Shown piece after piece: positions 16,457-25,395 of a DNA stretch of 64,000 bases; position 1 is the stretch's first letter; each line of letters opens with the position of its first letter. Both the position numbers and the translations under genes were made by a program. A model generated the notes under the pieces. That model was not told the origin of the DNA. It made no database searches and saw only the letters and a program-made list of their open reading frames with translations. Origin of the DNA: an uncultured Armatimonadota bacterium (GTDB lineage Bacteria; Armatimonadota; Armatimonadia; Armatimonadales; Armatimonadaceae); NCBI GenBank assembly GCA_903910385.1, contig CAIVZM010000067.1, positions 1-64,000 of the forward strand. The letters are read 5' to 3'.

Positions 16457-17683
16457 TTATCTGGTTTTTTCATTACCGGAAGCTTTCTCTGGAACCGGAG
16501 TTTCTTTCAGGTTTGCATCGAAGAAAGCGCGGATATATCCCGCTGTGATAGCGATCTGACAGCGACCGTCAAGGCGCACAATATTCAGAGAACGCAATAC
16601 GCGCATAATGAGCGGGCTTTTCAGCATCGCCCCGTTGTCGCTGAATCCAAAATGGTTTGCGCCTTGAATCTCGATCTCTCCCCTACGGTCAGGCGGTAAT
16701 CGGTCATAAATAGCGCGAATATTCTCCTTTATCTGGCGCGTTTGTGTATCTGACTCGCCGGAGTGATCGCTCAGGAGAAAAAGAAACGGTTGACGAATGC
16801 CCGTTTGCACTACAGTTCCTACCGGAGACCCGTCCACATCCACTCCCGCTTTGCAACGAGAATCATCATGGCAAAATTGCAAGGCAGATGCGCCGCCCAG
16901 AGAATGACCGAAAACGCCAACGCGTTGCAAATCCAGTTTTCCCTGAAATCTTCCCGAAGGATCGGAAGCGTTCAGGCGTTCGAGTTGATGGAGCGCAAAA
17001 TCCATATCGGCGCTCCATTCCTGAACCAGTTTAAGGACAAGACGATCCTGCTCCACTCCGCTGAACAGATCAGCATCATTCCGGGGCGATCTTTCTAATA
17101 CCGTTCCGTCGGGTAAAACAACGATTCTGCTTCGGTAGGGCGCATCGAATCCTACGACTACATAGCCGTGACTGGCGAGGTCTTCGGCAAGAGATGTGTA
17201 ATCGGTTGTCAGGGCGGCAAGACCCGCTCGCATCAATGTCACGGGATAGGAGCGTTGACGCGGCGATATGGCAGCGTCCTGCAGGCTATGGGGGCGCACT
17301 CGTGATAAATTCCTCGTTAGGAACTGCGTCAATAGCAACCCGTCGTGACGTTCGAGAGCCGTTCTCCAGGACGAAGGAAGGTATTCGGCGACGATAGAGT
17401 CGGACTGTCGGGGCGAGGCGGGATACCATATCCAGGCAAATATCCTTCGTCGGCCGCCCTGTTGCGTCGCCAAAGAATCTGTCTTTATCTGATCACTCCA
17501 GAGGTAGGTAGTTCGTCCTACCGTAAACGAACCGGTTGGCGTTGGCAGTACAGTTTCTCGGTTATGATCCAGCCAGAGAAGTCCCAACAAGACGAAAACA
17601 ATCATGACTCCTGAACACGCAAAAATAATAGTTGCTTTCCTCAGACGTCTGAACAGAGACATTTTCGCCTTTACTGTACTCAT
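16457..17683 (-). CDS. Membrane-anchored alpha/beta hydrolase, PAF-acetylhydrolase-like
   Basis: The 408-residue protein has an N-terminal transmembrane anchor (about residues 17-38) and an alpha/beta hydrolase domain similar to plasma/type II platelet-activating-factor acetylhydrolases. The nucleophile elbow is GHSLGGAS, the Asp probably lies in GVDVDGSP, and the His in [17 protein letters not shown] and [14 protein letters not shown] are typical of the family. A secreted or membrane-bound esterase is expected; the substrate is unknown. It lies just upstream of ubiD on the same strand and could share its transcript. I do not see a functional link to quinone synthesis. Confidence 0.8.
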   Translation of the reverse strand: MSTVKAKMSLFRRLRKATIIFACSGVMIVFVLLGLLWLDHNRETVLPTPTGSFTVGRTTYLWSDQIKTDSLATQQGGRRRIFAWIWYPASPRQSDSIVAEYLPSSWRTALERHDGLLLTQFLTRNLSRVRPHSLQDAAISPRQRSYPVTLMRAGLAALTTDYTSLAEDLASHGYVVVGFDAPYRSRIVVLPDGTVLERSPRNDADLFSGVEQDRLVLKLVQEWSADMDFALHQLERLNASDPSGRFQGKLDLQRVGVFGHSLGGASALQFCHDDSRCKAGVDVDGSPVGTVVQTGIRQPFLFLLSDHSGESDTQTRQIKENIRAIYDRLPPDRRGEIEIQGANHFGFSDNGAMLKSPLIMRVLRSLNIVRLDGRCQIAITAGYIRAFFDANLKETPVPEKASGNEKTR

Positions 17684-17904
17684 CTCTTTCTAATTTCCCA
17701 CGAATCGCTCTGATAGGCAATGCTTATCCTAACCGAATCAGCAAATTCTTCCCTCATGCAGCTGACAGGTCACCAGTATCTGCAGAATCAGACCCACCAG
17801 TCAAACGGAGGAATGCCCCGCTTTGTACAGGCAGGAACCGGACAGGGCGAGCGACGAATCATAACGGCGAGAACGCTTACCCTCTCAATGGAGAAACAAC
17901 GATT

Positions 17905-19707
17905 ATGACAATAAATCCTCCCAAGAACCGATTGCACGGCGGGCTGCCGAAAATTGGGATTCGCCCCACGATCGATGGACGCTATGGCGGCGTCCGCGAG
18001 TCGCTGGAAGATATTACGATGAATCTGGCGAAGACGACCGCCGCGCTTATCACCGCAAATATCCAGCATGCCTGCGGACTTCCCGTGGAGTGCGTGATTG
18101 CGGATACGTGCATTGGCGGAGCGGCGGAAGCGGCGGACTGCGCTGAGAAATTTCGTCGGGAAGGCGTTGGCGTCGCCATTACGGTGACGCCCTGCTGGTG
18201 CTACGGTTCGGAAACCATGGCGCTGGAAGGCGATATTCCAACTGCTGTCTGGGGCTTCAATGGAACGGAGCGTCCCGGCGCGGTCTACCTCGCGGCGGTG
18301 TTGGCGGGGCATAACCAGAAGGGCATTCCGGCGTTCGGCATCTACGGGCGCGATGTGCAGGATGCCGGAGACACGTCGATCCCGGACGATGTCGCCGCCA
18401 AAATCCTTCAGTTCGCCCGCGCCGGACTTGCCGTAGCCACCATGCGCGGAACTTCCTATCTGGCGATGGGCGGGGTCTCCATGGGAATCGCCGGTTCGGT
18501 CGTAGACCCATCGTTCTTCGAGGATTTTCTGGGGATGCGCTCCGAGGCGGTGGATATGACCGAGTTCGTGCGCCGCATGGACAAAGAAATTTATGACAGG
18601 GACGAATATACTCGTGCTCTGATATGGGTGAAGGAAAACTGCCCGGAAGGCAAGGATTGGAACGCCCCCGAAAATGTCCGATCGCGCGAGAGTAAGGACA
18701 AAGAATGGGAAGACTGCGTCAAGATGGCGCTAATCGCCCGTGATCTGATGATCGGCAATCCTAAACTGGCGGAAATGGGCTACAAAGAGGAAGCCCGTGG
18801 TCATAATGCGCTGGCAGGCGGCTTTCAGGGGCAGCGGCAATGGACCGACCACTTCCCGAACGGCGACTTTCTGGAAGCGATTCTCACGTCTTCCTTCGAC
18901 TGGGACGGCATCCGCCAACCCTACATGGTCGCTACCGAGAATGACGCTTTGAACGGCGCCTCCATGCTCTTCGGGCATCTGCTGACCGGCGGGACAGCGC
19001 AGCTTTTCGCCGATGTTCGCACCTACTGGTCGCCGGACGCCGTGCGTCGCGTCACCGGTTATACGCTGGAAGGCGCGGCGGCGGGCGGCATTCTGCACTT
19101 GATCAATTCCGGCCCCGCCGCTCTGGACTGGACCGGACAGCAGGAAATCAACGGTAAGCCCGCCCTGAAGCCGTTCAACCATATCACTCCGGAAGAAGCG
19201 CAAGCCTGTCTGAAAGCTACCGAGTGGGGAGCCTCTATCGGCGAGTATTTCCCCGGCGGCGGTTGGTCTACCGACTTCACGACACGTGGCGGAATGCCCG
19301 TGACTATGTTCCGCGTCAATCTGGTCAAGCATCTGGGGCCGGTTCTACAAATTGCGGAAGGTGTCACCGTGGAACTGCCGGAGCGTGTCCATCAAATTCT
19401 CGATGAGCGCACCAACCCGTCCTGGCCCACCACCTGGTTTGTCCCGAATGTCACGGGCGTTGGCGCGTTCACGGACGCCTACTCCGTCATGCTGAACTGG
19501 GGCGCGAATCACGGAGCCATCTCCTACGGTCACATCGGCGGCGACCTCATCACCCTCGCCTCTCTCTTGCGTATCCCCGTCGAATTCCACAACGTCCCCG
19601 CCTCCCGAATCTTCCGCCCTTCCGCATGGATCAGATTCGGCTCCGGCATGGACGAAGTTGGCGCGGATTATCGGGCGTGCGCGGCATACGGGCCGTTGTA
19701 TGGGTGA
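17905..19707 (+). CDS. fucI: L-fucose isomerase
   Basis: FucI converts L-fucose to L-fuculose and also D-arabinose to D-ribulose, using Mn. The 600-residue length equals the family norm. Recognisable stretches include [20 protein letters not shown] at the N-terminus, [28 protein letters not shown] and the C-terminal domain ending in [15 protein letters not shown] and [15 protein letters not shown] 17905 has GGAGA 10 bases upstream. No fuculokinase, aldolase or transporter lies beside it, so the gene stands alone and the rest of the pathway must lie elsewhere. A GC-rich hairpin follows. Confidence 0.95.
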   Translation: MTINPPKNRLHGGLPKIGIRPTIDGRYGGVRESLEDITMNLAKTTAALITANIQHACGLPVECVIADTCIGGAAEAADCAEKFRREGVGVAITVTPCWCYGSETMALEGDIPTAVWGFNGTERPGAVYLAAVLAGHNQKGIPAFGIYGRDVQDAGDTSIPDDVAAKILQFARAGLAVATMRGTSYLAMGGVSMGIAGSVVDPSFFEDFLGMRSEAVDMTEFVRRMDKEIYDRDEYTRALIWVKENCPEGKDWNAPENVRSRESKDKEWEDCVKMALIARDLMIGNPKLAEMGYKEEARGHNALAGGFQGQRQWTDHFPNGDFLEAILTSSFDWDGIRQPYMVATENDALNGASMLFGHLLTGGTAQLFADVRTYWSPDAVRRVTGYTLEGAAAGGILHLINSGPAALDWTGQQEINGKPALKPFNHITPEEAQACLKATEWGASIGEYFPGGGWSTDFTTRGGMPVTMFRVNLVKHLGPVLQIAEGVTVELPERVHQILDERTNPSWPTTWFVPNVTGVGAFTDAYSVMLNWGANHGAISYGHIGGDLITLASLLRIPVEFHNVPASRIFRPSAWIRFGSGMDEVGADYRACAAYGPLYG

Positions 19708-19717
19708 TTGGGGTGGA

Positions 19718-19759
19718 TTTGCCCCCCTAACCCCCCATTAATGGGGGGAGGGGGGCAAA
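19718..19759. terminator. Large GC-rich palindrome after fucI (terminator or REP-like)
   Basis: Centred on ATTAAT, the sequence carries CCCCCC/GGGGGG arms doubled on each side (GCCCCCC TAA CCCCCC ATTAAT GGGGGG A GGGGGGC), flanked by TTT and AAA. The long symmetric form is more like a dispersed REP-type palindrome than an ordinary terminator, but it would stop or stabilise both the fucI message and the opposing transcript. Confidence 0.7.
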
Positions 19760-20048
19760 ACCCTCTGGCGTCGCGGGGACGGCGGCGGAGAGGATTTCTT
19801 CGAAGGTGAGGACGGCGAGAGGCACGGCGTGGGCGGAGGGGATCAAAGATTTGCCGGAGGCGGAATCGTTGAAAACTTCTCTGATTTGCGGTCGCACTCG
19901 GAGGCGGGCGGCGCGTTGCGGGAAAGGTTAGCCCAAGCGCGGTCAAGGGCGCGTTCGTCCTCTTCCGTCAGTACAGGAGGGCGCTCCACGGGTTTCTTGG
20001 CTTCGATTTCGGTAAACGCCGCATTAGTTCCTCGTGCCGCTTACTCAT
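19727..20048 (-). pseudogene. Frameshifted small gene downstream of the ribbon-helix-helix gene
   Basis: An ATG at 20048 overlaps the upstream stop as ATGA and opens MSKRHEELMRR. Sensible coding then appears in a second frame (FTEIEAKKPVERPPV, LTEEDERALDRAWANLSR) and then in a third (QIREVFNDSASGKSLIP, LAVLTFEEILSAAVPATPEG), which ends inside the palindrome at 19727. Each piece is stop-free and has protein-like composition only in its own frame. Two single-base indels would restore one chain of about 105 residues. The ATGA overlap suggests a former partner of the upstream gene, as in toxin-antitoxin or two-gene modules. I recognise no domain. Sequencing error is an alternative to decay. Confidence 0.45.
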
Positions 20049-20482
20049 ATAACAACCACCTGATTCTCGTCAAGGTAATCCGCTAACAATTGGCTCATCG
20101 GTGAGTTAGACGATAAGTCGAATTCGCCCCGAACTTGATAGCCGTTCGCCTTCCACCACACCGCGCCGCCGGGGCGCTGCATCAGCGTATTGGTGTCGAT
20201 CACGCCCACAAAGCCGTCCGATTCCTCTGCGTTATCCTCGTTCAGAAGAAGCGCGGCGCGATGGGGAAGGTCAGATTCGGCTAAGCGGGCGTCTTCTTCG
20301 GCGAACGAGGCGGCATGGGAGCGGATCGCCTCGCTGTCCCAGACAGGTTTGGGTCGTTTGGCGCGAAGGGCGCGGCGCAATAACCGCACTGCCATTTCAT
20401 TGGCGGGAACGCCTTCCCCGGCGGAAAGTCGGGTCAGTTGGTCGTTGGTGCGCTCGTCAACGGTGAGAGTAAGGGTAGGCAT
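20045..20482 (-). CDS. Ribbon-helix-helix-like protein, antitoxin-like N-terminus
   Basis: About 145 residues from the ATG at 20482, supported by AAGGA 6-7 bases upstream; the in-frame start at 20524 runs into the preceding intergenic space without a ribosome binding site. Residues 1-40 (MPTLTLTVDERTNDQLTRLS, then ANEMAVRLLRRAL) look like a ribbon-helix-helix DNA-binding domain of the antitoxin type. The C-terminal part (GFVGVIDTNTLMQRPGGAVWW, QVRGEFDLSSNSPMSQLLADY) is unrecognised. The next gene overlapped its stop by ATGA but is frameshifted. A DNA-binding autoregulator or antitoxin is the likeliest reading, with moderate confidence. Confidence 0.65.
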   Translation of the reverse strand: MPTLTLTVDERTNDQLTRLSAGEGVPANEMAVRLLRRALRAKRPKPVWDSEAIRSHAASFAEEDARLAESDLPHRAALLLNEDNAEESDGFVGVIDTNTLMQRPGGAVWWKANGYQVRGEFDLSSNSPMSQLLADYLDENQVVVI

Positions 20483-20563
20483 GGATTTTCCTTGTCGTAT
20501 TGTACCGCTTCGGCTTCCTGACACTCGGTGAGGACGCCCATGAGTGGAGCCTGGAGCGTGGTT

Positions 20564-21883
20564 TTATTGTCGCTCGTCCGGGAGTCGCCAGAGCAGGACG
20601 CGAGATTCAAAAACAGGACCGAAAGGAGTAATACTCTGGACGCTAGCAAAGGTACGACCATCCGACGCGAAGGTGCAACGACGGATCACCGTTCGATGGG
20701 GTAGCCGCAACATCTTATTGCAGCCGAGAGACTTGATGCCTTCTTCGTCAACAGGCGTCAGATTCAGGAAGCGACCTCTTGCCCTTGCAACGATGGAACC
20801 GCCAGCCAGAAGCGCATCGGTGGTTTCACCGGTATGTTGCGTCGGCAAATCGATATGATCCAGTTCTGCTACCATTTCACCAGAAGCGACATCAAAAATG
20901 TTCGTTCGCGCTACTCGCTTCGTCGCTTTCGTATAATAATTGGAAAAACCCCATTGAGACATACTCAGGGAGAGACGGTTACCTTCAGGCGAAAAGGCGG
21001 CGACAAGATCATCGCAATTTGAGGTTTTCTCCTGCGGGAGAAGGAATCGTTGGCGCAATTCCCCTGTAGTCACATCCCACAATTGTCCCTCACCGGGGAT
21101 TCCAACAAGCAAAAAACGCCCGTCTGGAGAGAATAAGAGAGCCGTAATTTTCGATTTTTCGTGAGAGCTACTATTGCTTCTCTTCGATGAATCAATCACA
21201 TTTTGTGGTAAGTAAGGCGTTATTTCTCGTACAAGAAAACGTTTCGCAGTTGGGTCTTGTTTCTTCATTTCTTCGATTCCTTTAGCCAAATCGTTAATTA
21301 CCTGGCGAACTTTTTGGCGTTCCGCATCGCCATCGGCAGTAAAATCGTAGCAGTTTCGTCTTCCATCCCCGGAAGTAATCAGGGAATGCTCCGCTTTGAC
21401 TACCTCTGTGGCGAGGATAGTGAATAATGGGACATCATGGTCGGGCTTATCGGTAAAACCTTCGCCATACACGCTGTTCAGATAGGGATATCCGCTTCGA
21501 AAGGCTTGCTTCTTTTGATCGTCTTCCCAATCCAACAATTGATCTTTGAAAACGCGATGCGCAGGGGCAGTAGACCGAATCGCGTTTTTCACATGCTGAA
21601 AGAGTTGAGGGACACGTAACCTTCCATGCTGTTTGTATGACACCAGATGGCGGCATTTCTCGGATGCAGGCTTGCCACAATAGGGACAGTGGGCGGTATT
21701 ACAGCAGACATGCTTGTCGCGTTTTTGATACCATTGTGACTGTTTTGTATCGTCATCTTTCAAGGGACGGTTGCAAACGCTACACTTGAAGGTAGCCAGC
21801 GCGCGGAAGGCGTTCTCAATATCCTCATCGGAGATTTCCTGCGCGGTCGTCTTAGATACGGATGATTTTTGATTTTCTTTCAT
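20564..21883 (-). CDS. Cysteine-rich zinc-binding N-terminus fused to WD40-like propeller, unknown
   Basis: This 439-residue protein has no signal peptide. Residues 34-79 hold a Cys/His cluster: CSVC (34-37), C60, C61, CPYC (66-69), C77 and H79, which can make two zinc-ribbon/treble-clef-like sites. Residues about 80-235 are charged and helical. The C-terminal 200 residues carry WD40-like strands (ITALLFSPDGRFLLVG, GEGQLWDVTTGELRQRFLLP, DLVAAFSPEGNRLSLS, TNIFDVASGEMVAELD), too few for a full seven-blade propeller. It follows the VWA and MoxR genes on the same strand and shares an inverted-repeat element with the MoxR gene upstream. The role is unknown; a cytoplasmic recognition or adaptor protein is possible. 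Confidence 0.75.
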   Translation of the reverse strand: MKENQKSSVSKTTAQEISDEDIENAFRALATFKCSVCNRPLKDDDTKQSQWYQKRDKHVCCNTAHCPYCGKPASEKCRHLVSYKQHGRLRVPQLFQHVKNAIRSTAPAHRVFKDQLLDWEDDQKKQAFRSGYPYLNSVYGEGFTDKPDHDVPLFTILATEVVKAEHSLITSGDGRRNCYDFTADGDAERQKVRQVINDLAKGIEEMKKQDPTAKRFLVREITPYLPQNVIDSSKRSNSSSHEKSKITALLFSPDGRFLLVGIPGEGQLWDVTTGELRQRFLLPQEKTSNCDDLVAAFSPEGNRLSLSMSQWGFSNYYTKATKRVARTNIFDVASGEMVAELDHIDLPTQHTGETTDALLAGGSIVARARGRFLNLTPVDEEGIKSLGCNKMLRLPHRTVIRRCTFASDGRTFASVQSITPFGPVFESRVLLWRLPDERQ

Positions 21884-21919
21884 TTGTGGTTCCTCGACAC
21901 AATTACTGCAATCATCGCA

Positions 21920-21938
21920 TACACTTTAATCAGTGTAA
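21920..21938 (-). promoter_or_regulatory. Inverted-repeat element upstream of the Zn-WD40 gene (copy A)
   Basis: Minus-strand sequence TTACACTGATTAAAGTGTA contains arms TACACT/AGTGTA around six bases. It ends 36 bases before the ATG at 21883. A 19-base copy differing at four positions lies upstream of the MoxR gene (24574-24592). A common transcription factor site is inferred. Confidence 0.5.
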
Positions 21939-21976
21939 TCATTCCGGAAAAGCAATCTTTGCCTTTCTGGATATAT

Positions 21977-23302
21977 CTATCCCTGATCCGGCGTCATTCG
22001 TACAGTCCGCGCCCAGGATGGGGTTGGGGGGCAAGCATGATTTCCGTTTGAAGACGTGATCAGGATAATGACCCGATCAACGCCTGACGGCGGCGACTCC
22101 GGCCAGGGAGTATAGCCATCGGTGATAACGACCATGATATCTGGGATTGGACGAAGGCTCTCACTCGCACGAAGCGCCACCCCCATATCCGTCCCACCTC
22201 CCCCCTTGAGCAGAGGGCGGATCTGACGCGGATCAAAAACCCGCTTGCAGGCATGAACCGATGCATCTACCGTAAATACCGTGACTCCGTCACAGAGTCC
22301 CTGCGCTTTGAGAATGCCCGCCGTCTCACTGACCGCCTGTGTCAGATCTTCCTCCCTCATACTTCCGCTGGTGTCGATCGCTACCGCCACCTTTGCTACC
22401 GGTTGGACAAGACCGGGAACGACAAAATCGGGCAACGACGCCTGACGGCGCCCCGGCTTGCTATAGCGATAGTTGGTGCGTCCGCTGGTTTCCGCTAACG
22501 CACGACGAACGGAGGCTGCCAGTTCCTGACGCCAGTTTACCGTCGGCGGTTTTAGTATTTTGTCCGCCCAACGCTCCCAACCACCAGGGATTGAACCGCG
22601 CCCCTGCTTTTTCATCTGCTGATGAATCTCCTGAGCGACAGTGCGATGTATCAGGATCGCTTCGCCATCCGGTAATCCCTTGATTCCGGCAGCGTTTGCG
22701 GTTTTTTCAAACGCCTCCGTGTGTCCATGAGCGCACGATCCGCAATTCCCCTCCCCTACTCCCGTTTCGGAAGTTTTCGGCTCATCCCCCGCTTTACAAT
22801 GCGTTTTCTGTAAATGCAGATAATACTCTTCGGCAGTCAGTTTATCAGGGCATTCGATGGTCGCTGGCAGGACAGGATTACCCGGCAGAGGCTGCCCTTC
22901 TGCAATGAGATCATCATTGATTTCCGCATCCGCCGCCAGATTCCAGAGAAAGGCGGAATGTTCATCCCCGTTGACTTCAGCGGGAGCGCGCCCGGCATGG
23001 TCACGGAGCAGATGGCAGACCTCATGATAAAGAACGGCGGACGTTTCCGGTACGCTCCAGTGATAGGCAACCTGATCGGGATTGTAGTAAAGACGCCAGC
23101 GGGAGTCCACCGCCATTGTCTCCACTTCTTCGGTCGGTATCCGATGCATCGCCCAGAACGCGGCGGTCAGGTAGGGAAATTCCAGAGAGAGTTTCAAAAG
23201 AGCGCCGGACAATTGCGTTTCCGCAATGGTATTTCGCGTCGCTACGGACTGTTGATTTTTATACCCGAGGGTTTGTGTCTTTGGAAGAGTGGTTGGCATC
23301 AT
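21977..23302 (-). CDS. Metallopeptidase-like HExxH plus VWA domain protein (DUF2201-type), MoxR partner
   Basis: The 441-residue protein has an N-terminal putative metallopeptidase region with HEVCHLLRDH (H93, E94, H97) and a later NLAADAEIND helix that could supply the third ligand. Its C-terminal half is a von Willebrand A domain with a complete MIDAS: D310-x-S312-x-S314 (DTSGS), T371 (GGGGTD) and D395 (ITDGY). A Cys/His-rich linker (CGSCAHGH, 187-194) lies between. Proteins of this architecture are regularly encoded beside MoxR AAA+ ATPases, as here (20-base gap). AGGAG precedes the ATG. The MoxR-VWA pair is expected to remodel or activate a target protein; whether the HExxH site is a protease is unproven. 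Confidence 0.85.
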   Translation of the reverse strand: MMPTTLPKTQTLGYKNQQSVATRNTIAETQLSGALLKLSLEFPYLTAAFWAMHRIPTEEVETMAVDSRWRLYYNPDQVAYHWSVPETSAVLYHEVCHLLRDHAGRAPAEVNGDEHSAFLWNLAADAEINDDLIAEGQPLPGNPVLPATIECPDKLTAEEYYLHLQKTHCKAGDEPKTSETGVGEGNCGSCAHGHTEAFEKTANAAGIKGLPDGEAILIHRTVAQEIHQQMKKQGRGSIPGGWERWADKILKPPTVNWRQELAASVRRALAETSGRTNYRYSKPGRRQASLPDFVVPGLVQPVAKVAVAIDTSGSMREEDLTQAVSETAGILKAQGLCDGVTVFTVDASVHACKRVFDPRQIRPLLKGGGGTDMGVALRASESLRPIPDIMVVITDGYTPWPESPPSGVDRVIILITSSNGNHACPPTPSWARTVRMTPDQG

Positions 23303-23322
23303 TAATCTCCTGAATCAGCTTT

Positions 23323-24546
23323 CTAAGCGCCGATCATCCCAGCAGAGCGAAGAACCGGAAGAAAATAGGACAGTTCCTGACGGGGTAGTAGTAAATCTTC
23401 ACGGTCGCCACGGGCGCTCGCCAGCGATCGCGCCGCCGCCGCTGCAATATCCGCGCCACCTGCTTCCGCCGCTCTGGAAAGGATTTCCCAGGCAGCTTTC
23501 CAACGTCCAGCAGTTAATCCCGCGCCGATGGCGCGTTGGACAACGGCGGACAAAATCGCATAGGCTTGATCGGCTCTCTCCGGGTGAACATAAGATTTTG
23601 GGTTGGCAAGCAACCCCTCCGGATCCGGAAGATCAAGTTCGCGAACCCACTGACAAAACTCCAATGCGGCGCCTTCCCCCACACAGCCGGAAAGTAATGG
23701 GAGAATTCGCGAGATTGAACCTTTCGCGCCGCCCATAATGCGACTCGCATAGTCCCACGAACGTGGCGAAGGCCACGCGCCTCCACGTCGAGATTCCTCC
23801 GCCGGGAGAGCGAGCAGAAGTTGCGGTCGGGCGCGAAGGAAGGACGCTACCAGAGAGCGAGCTTCCGCCCAAGCGGCAGCCGACACGCCATTGCCCTGAA
23901 ACGAAAGGGTCGGAGGAGTTCCCCAGTAGCCGGGAAAAGATTCCACCCAATCCGTCGGAGAAAGAGCGAAGGTATGGTGCAGGAAACGGTTTGCCAATGG
24001 TGGCGCAAGATCCCAACCGCCAGCTGCCATTTCCGGCGGGTTTGCGGCGGCGAGGATGGTCACTTTTTCAGGATCCATTTCCAGATCGCCGAAAGCCCGG
24101 TCGACAACCGCACGCAACAGCGCCGCCTGGACAGCAGGAGGTGCAGTTGTCAGTTCGTCCAGAAAGATCACCCCACCGTCCCGAGCCGCCTCCTGAGCGA
24201 ATCGCGGCGGGGCGAATGTGACGCTCGCTTCGCCATCGTTCCCTTTACCGACGATGGGCAGCCCTCCGAAGTCGGCGGGTTCTCGAAGGGAAGCGATGAC
24301 AGTCCAGCAGGGGAGCTTTCGACGTTTCGCCCAGGCGGTCACCGCCGCGCTCTTACCGACTCCTGGAGGACCCCAGAGCAGGAGAGGGACTCGCGCATAC
24401 GTCGCGCTATCCAGAATATGGTCCAGAGGATGCCCTGTGGGCGCTCCTTCCGCTGTTGACGATGATTTCGCGGATCGCGTTCGCGGCGTTGTAGAAACGG
24501 CGGATCGCTTCGCCCCCTGTTGTCCAATGACTGTTCCAATTGACAT
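23323..24546 (-). CDS. MoxR-family AAA+ ATPase
   Basis: About 407 residues from ATG 24546, chosen over GTG 24555 because GAGG lies just upstream of the ATG. A Ser/Thr/Arg-rich leader of about 35 residues precedes the AAA+ core. Walker A is GPPGVGKS (59-66), Walker B is GVIFLDEL with D130/E131, sensor 1 is ILAAANPPE, and an arginine-finger region follows (LANRFLHHTF). The C-terminal 180 residues form a helical lid and extension. MoxR ATPases act as chaperone-like machines with VWA partners; the partner is the next gene downstream. A 19-bp inverted-repeat element lies 27 bases upstream of the start. Confidence 0.88.
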   Translation of the reverse strand: MSIGTVIGQQGAKRSAVSTTPRTRSAKSSSTAEGAPTGHPLDHILDSATYARVPLLLWGPPGVGKSAAVTAWAKRRKLPCWTVIASLREPADFGGLPIVGKGNDGEASVTFAPPRFAQEAARDGGVIFLDELTTAPPAVQAALLRAVVDRAFGDLEMDPEKVTILAAANPPEMAAGGWDLAPPLANRFLHHTFALSPTDWVESFPGYWGTPPTLSFQGNGVSAAAWAEARSLVASFLRARPQLLLALPAEESRRGGAWPSPRSWDYASRIMGGAKGSISRILPLLSGCVGEGAALEFCQWVRELDLPDPEGLLANPKSYVHPERADQAYAILSAVVQRAIGAGLTAGRWKAAWEILSRAAEAGGADIAAAAARSLASARGDREDLLLPRQELSYFLPVLRSAGMIGA

Positions 24547-24573
24547 ATTCCTCACCTCAGCGCCTTTCTTGAA

Positions 24574-24592
24574 TTCACTTTCACCAGTGTAA
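24574..24592 (-). promoter_or_regulatory. Inverted-repeat element upstream of the MoxR gene (copy B)
   Basis: Minus-strand TTACACTGGTGAAAGTGAA matches copy A (21920-21938) at 15 of 19 positions, including CACT-N6-AGTG. A weaker relative, ATATACTGGAGTCAGTGAA, lies directly before the start at 25337 and may be partly a ribosome binding site. Confidence 0.5.
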
Positions 24593-24659
24593 ACAAATCG
24601 ATTTTTTTAGCCGCCCGAGAGCAGCTACAGCAATATTGTCCTATATTGTAATTCTGGAT

Positions 24660-25337
24660 TCACCAGACTGGAGCGAAAACTTTCTGTCTGCCGCCGCCTT
24701 CTACAGACTCCGAGTCCAGCGCCGCCAGCGCTCCAGCTTCCGCGAGCCGGGTCAATCGGTTACTGGCGGCGGCGATGGAGAGTCGGGCGGCAGGCAACTG
24801 TTCTATTAATTCTCGTGCGGTCAATTTACCCAATCGCCGTGCCACCTGATACGTCTCACGCATCTCCGGACCGACATCACCAAGAAGGATCGGACTTTCT
24901 GTTTGTGACACTACGCTTGCCTGAGCGGAACCGGAAAGCCAGACAGGCACAAAGATTTCACGGATTTCCAACAGCGTCTTGAGATTGGCTTCCAGTTCTT
25001 CGCCCACATTCTCAAGGACGAAAAAACGTTCGGGAAACTCACGTGCGGCACGGCGACGCGCCAGGCGAACTAGAGATTCGTCGCCGAACGACACATCCAT
25101 AATCCGCACCAGGCCGCAATCGACCGGGAGTATGCTACGGGGCGGCATCGCCTCCATCGCGGCAATCAAAACGGGCAAAAGCCGCTTCCCTTCGCTCCTG
25201 CCGACCAGAATCAATGGCGATTCCAGAGGGGCATTCCCGCCAGTAATGATTGTCGAACGCCTATCCACTGCATCAAAGTCCTGTGTCAAAACTAGTGGGG
25301 AGTCACGGTTCAGGTAGGTTGAGATAGTATCGGTCAT
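24660..25337 (-). CDS. STAS-like plus winged-helix regulator-like protein
   Basis: About 225 residues from ATG 25337; an in-frame TTG at 25382 and GTG at 25346 are alternatives. Residues about 40-135 (SPLILVGRSEGKRL, SILPVDCGLVRIMDVSFGDE, ERFFVLENVGEELEANLKTL) have the strand-helix pattern of STAS-like DUF4325-type domains. The C-terminal 55 residues (LGKLTARELIEQLPAARLSI, ASNRLTRLAEAGALAAL) look like a winged helix-turn-helix ending in a basic wing (GGGRQKVF). It starts 58 bases after the STAS-GHKL gene stops. A DNA-binding output of a partner switch is a plausible reading; the domain calls are by eye. Confidence 0.65.
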   Translation of the reverse strand: MTDTISTYLNRDSPLVLTQDFDAVDRRSTIITGGNAPLESPLILVGRSEGKRLLPVLIAAMEAMPPRSILPVDCGLVRIMDVSFGDESLVRLARRRAAREFPERFFVLENVGEELEANLKTLLEIREIFVPVWLSGSAQASVVSQTESPILLGDVGPEMRETYQVARRLGKLTARELIEQLPAARLSIAAASNRLTRLAEAGALAALDSESVEGGGRQKVFAPVW

Positions 25338-25395
25338 CGCTTTCACTGACTCCAGTATATTCGATTTATGAGAGATTGTCAAATGGACATGATTA

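Noticed and set aside
15766-16548. 260-codon plus-strand frame opposite ubiD
   Set aside because: Antisense shadow; the opposite frame is an unambiguous UbiD family member.
20434-20661. Short minus-strand frame with a lipoprotein-like start (LLSVLFLNLASC)
   Set aside because: It overlaps the end of the Zn-WD40 gene in another frame and the RHH gene start; the lipobox appears accidental and no ribosome binding site supports it.
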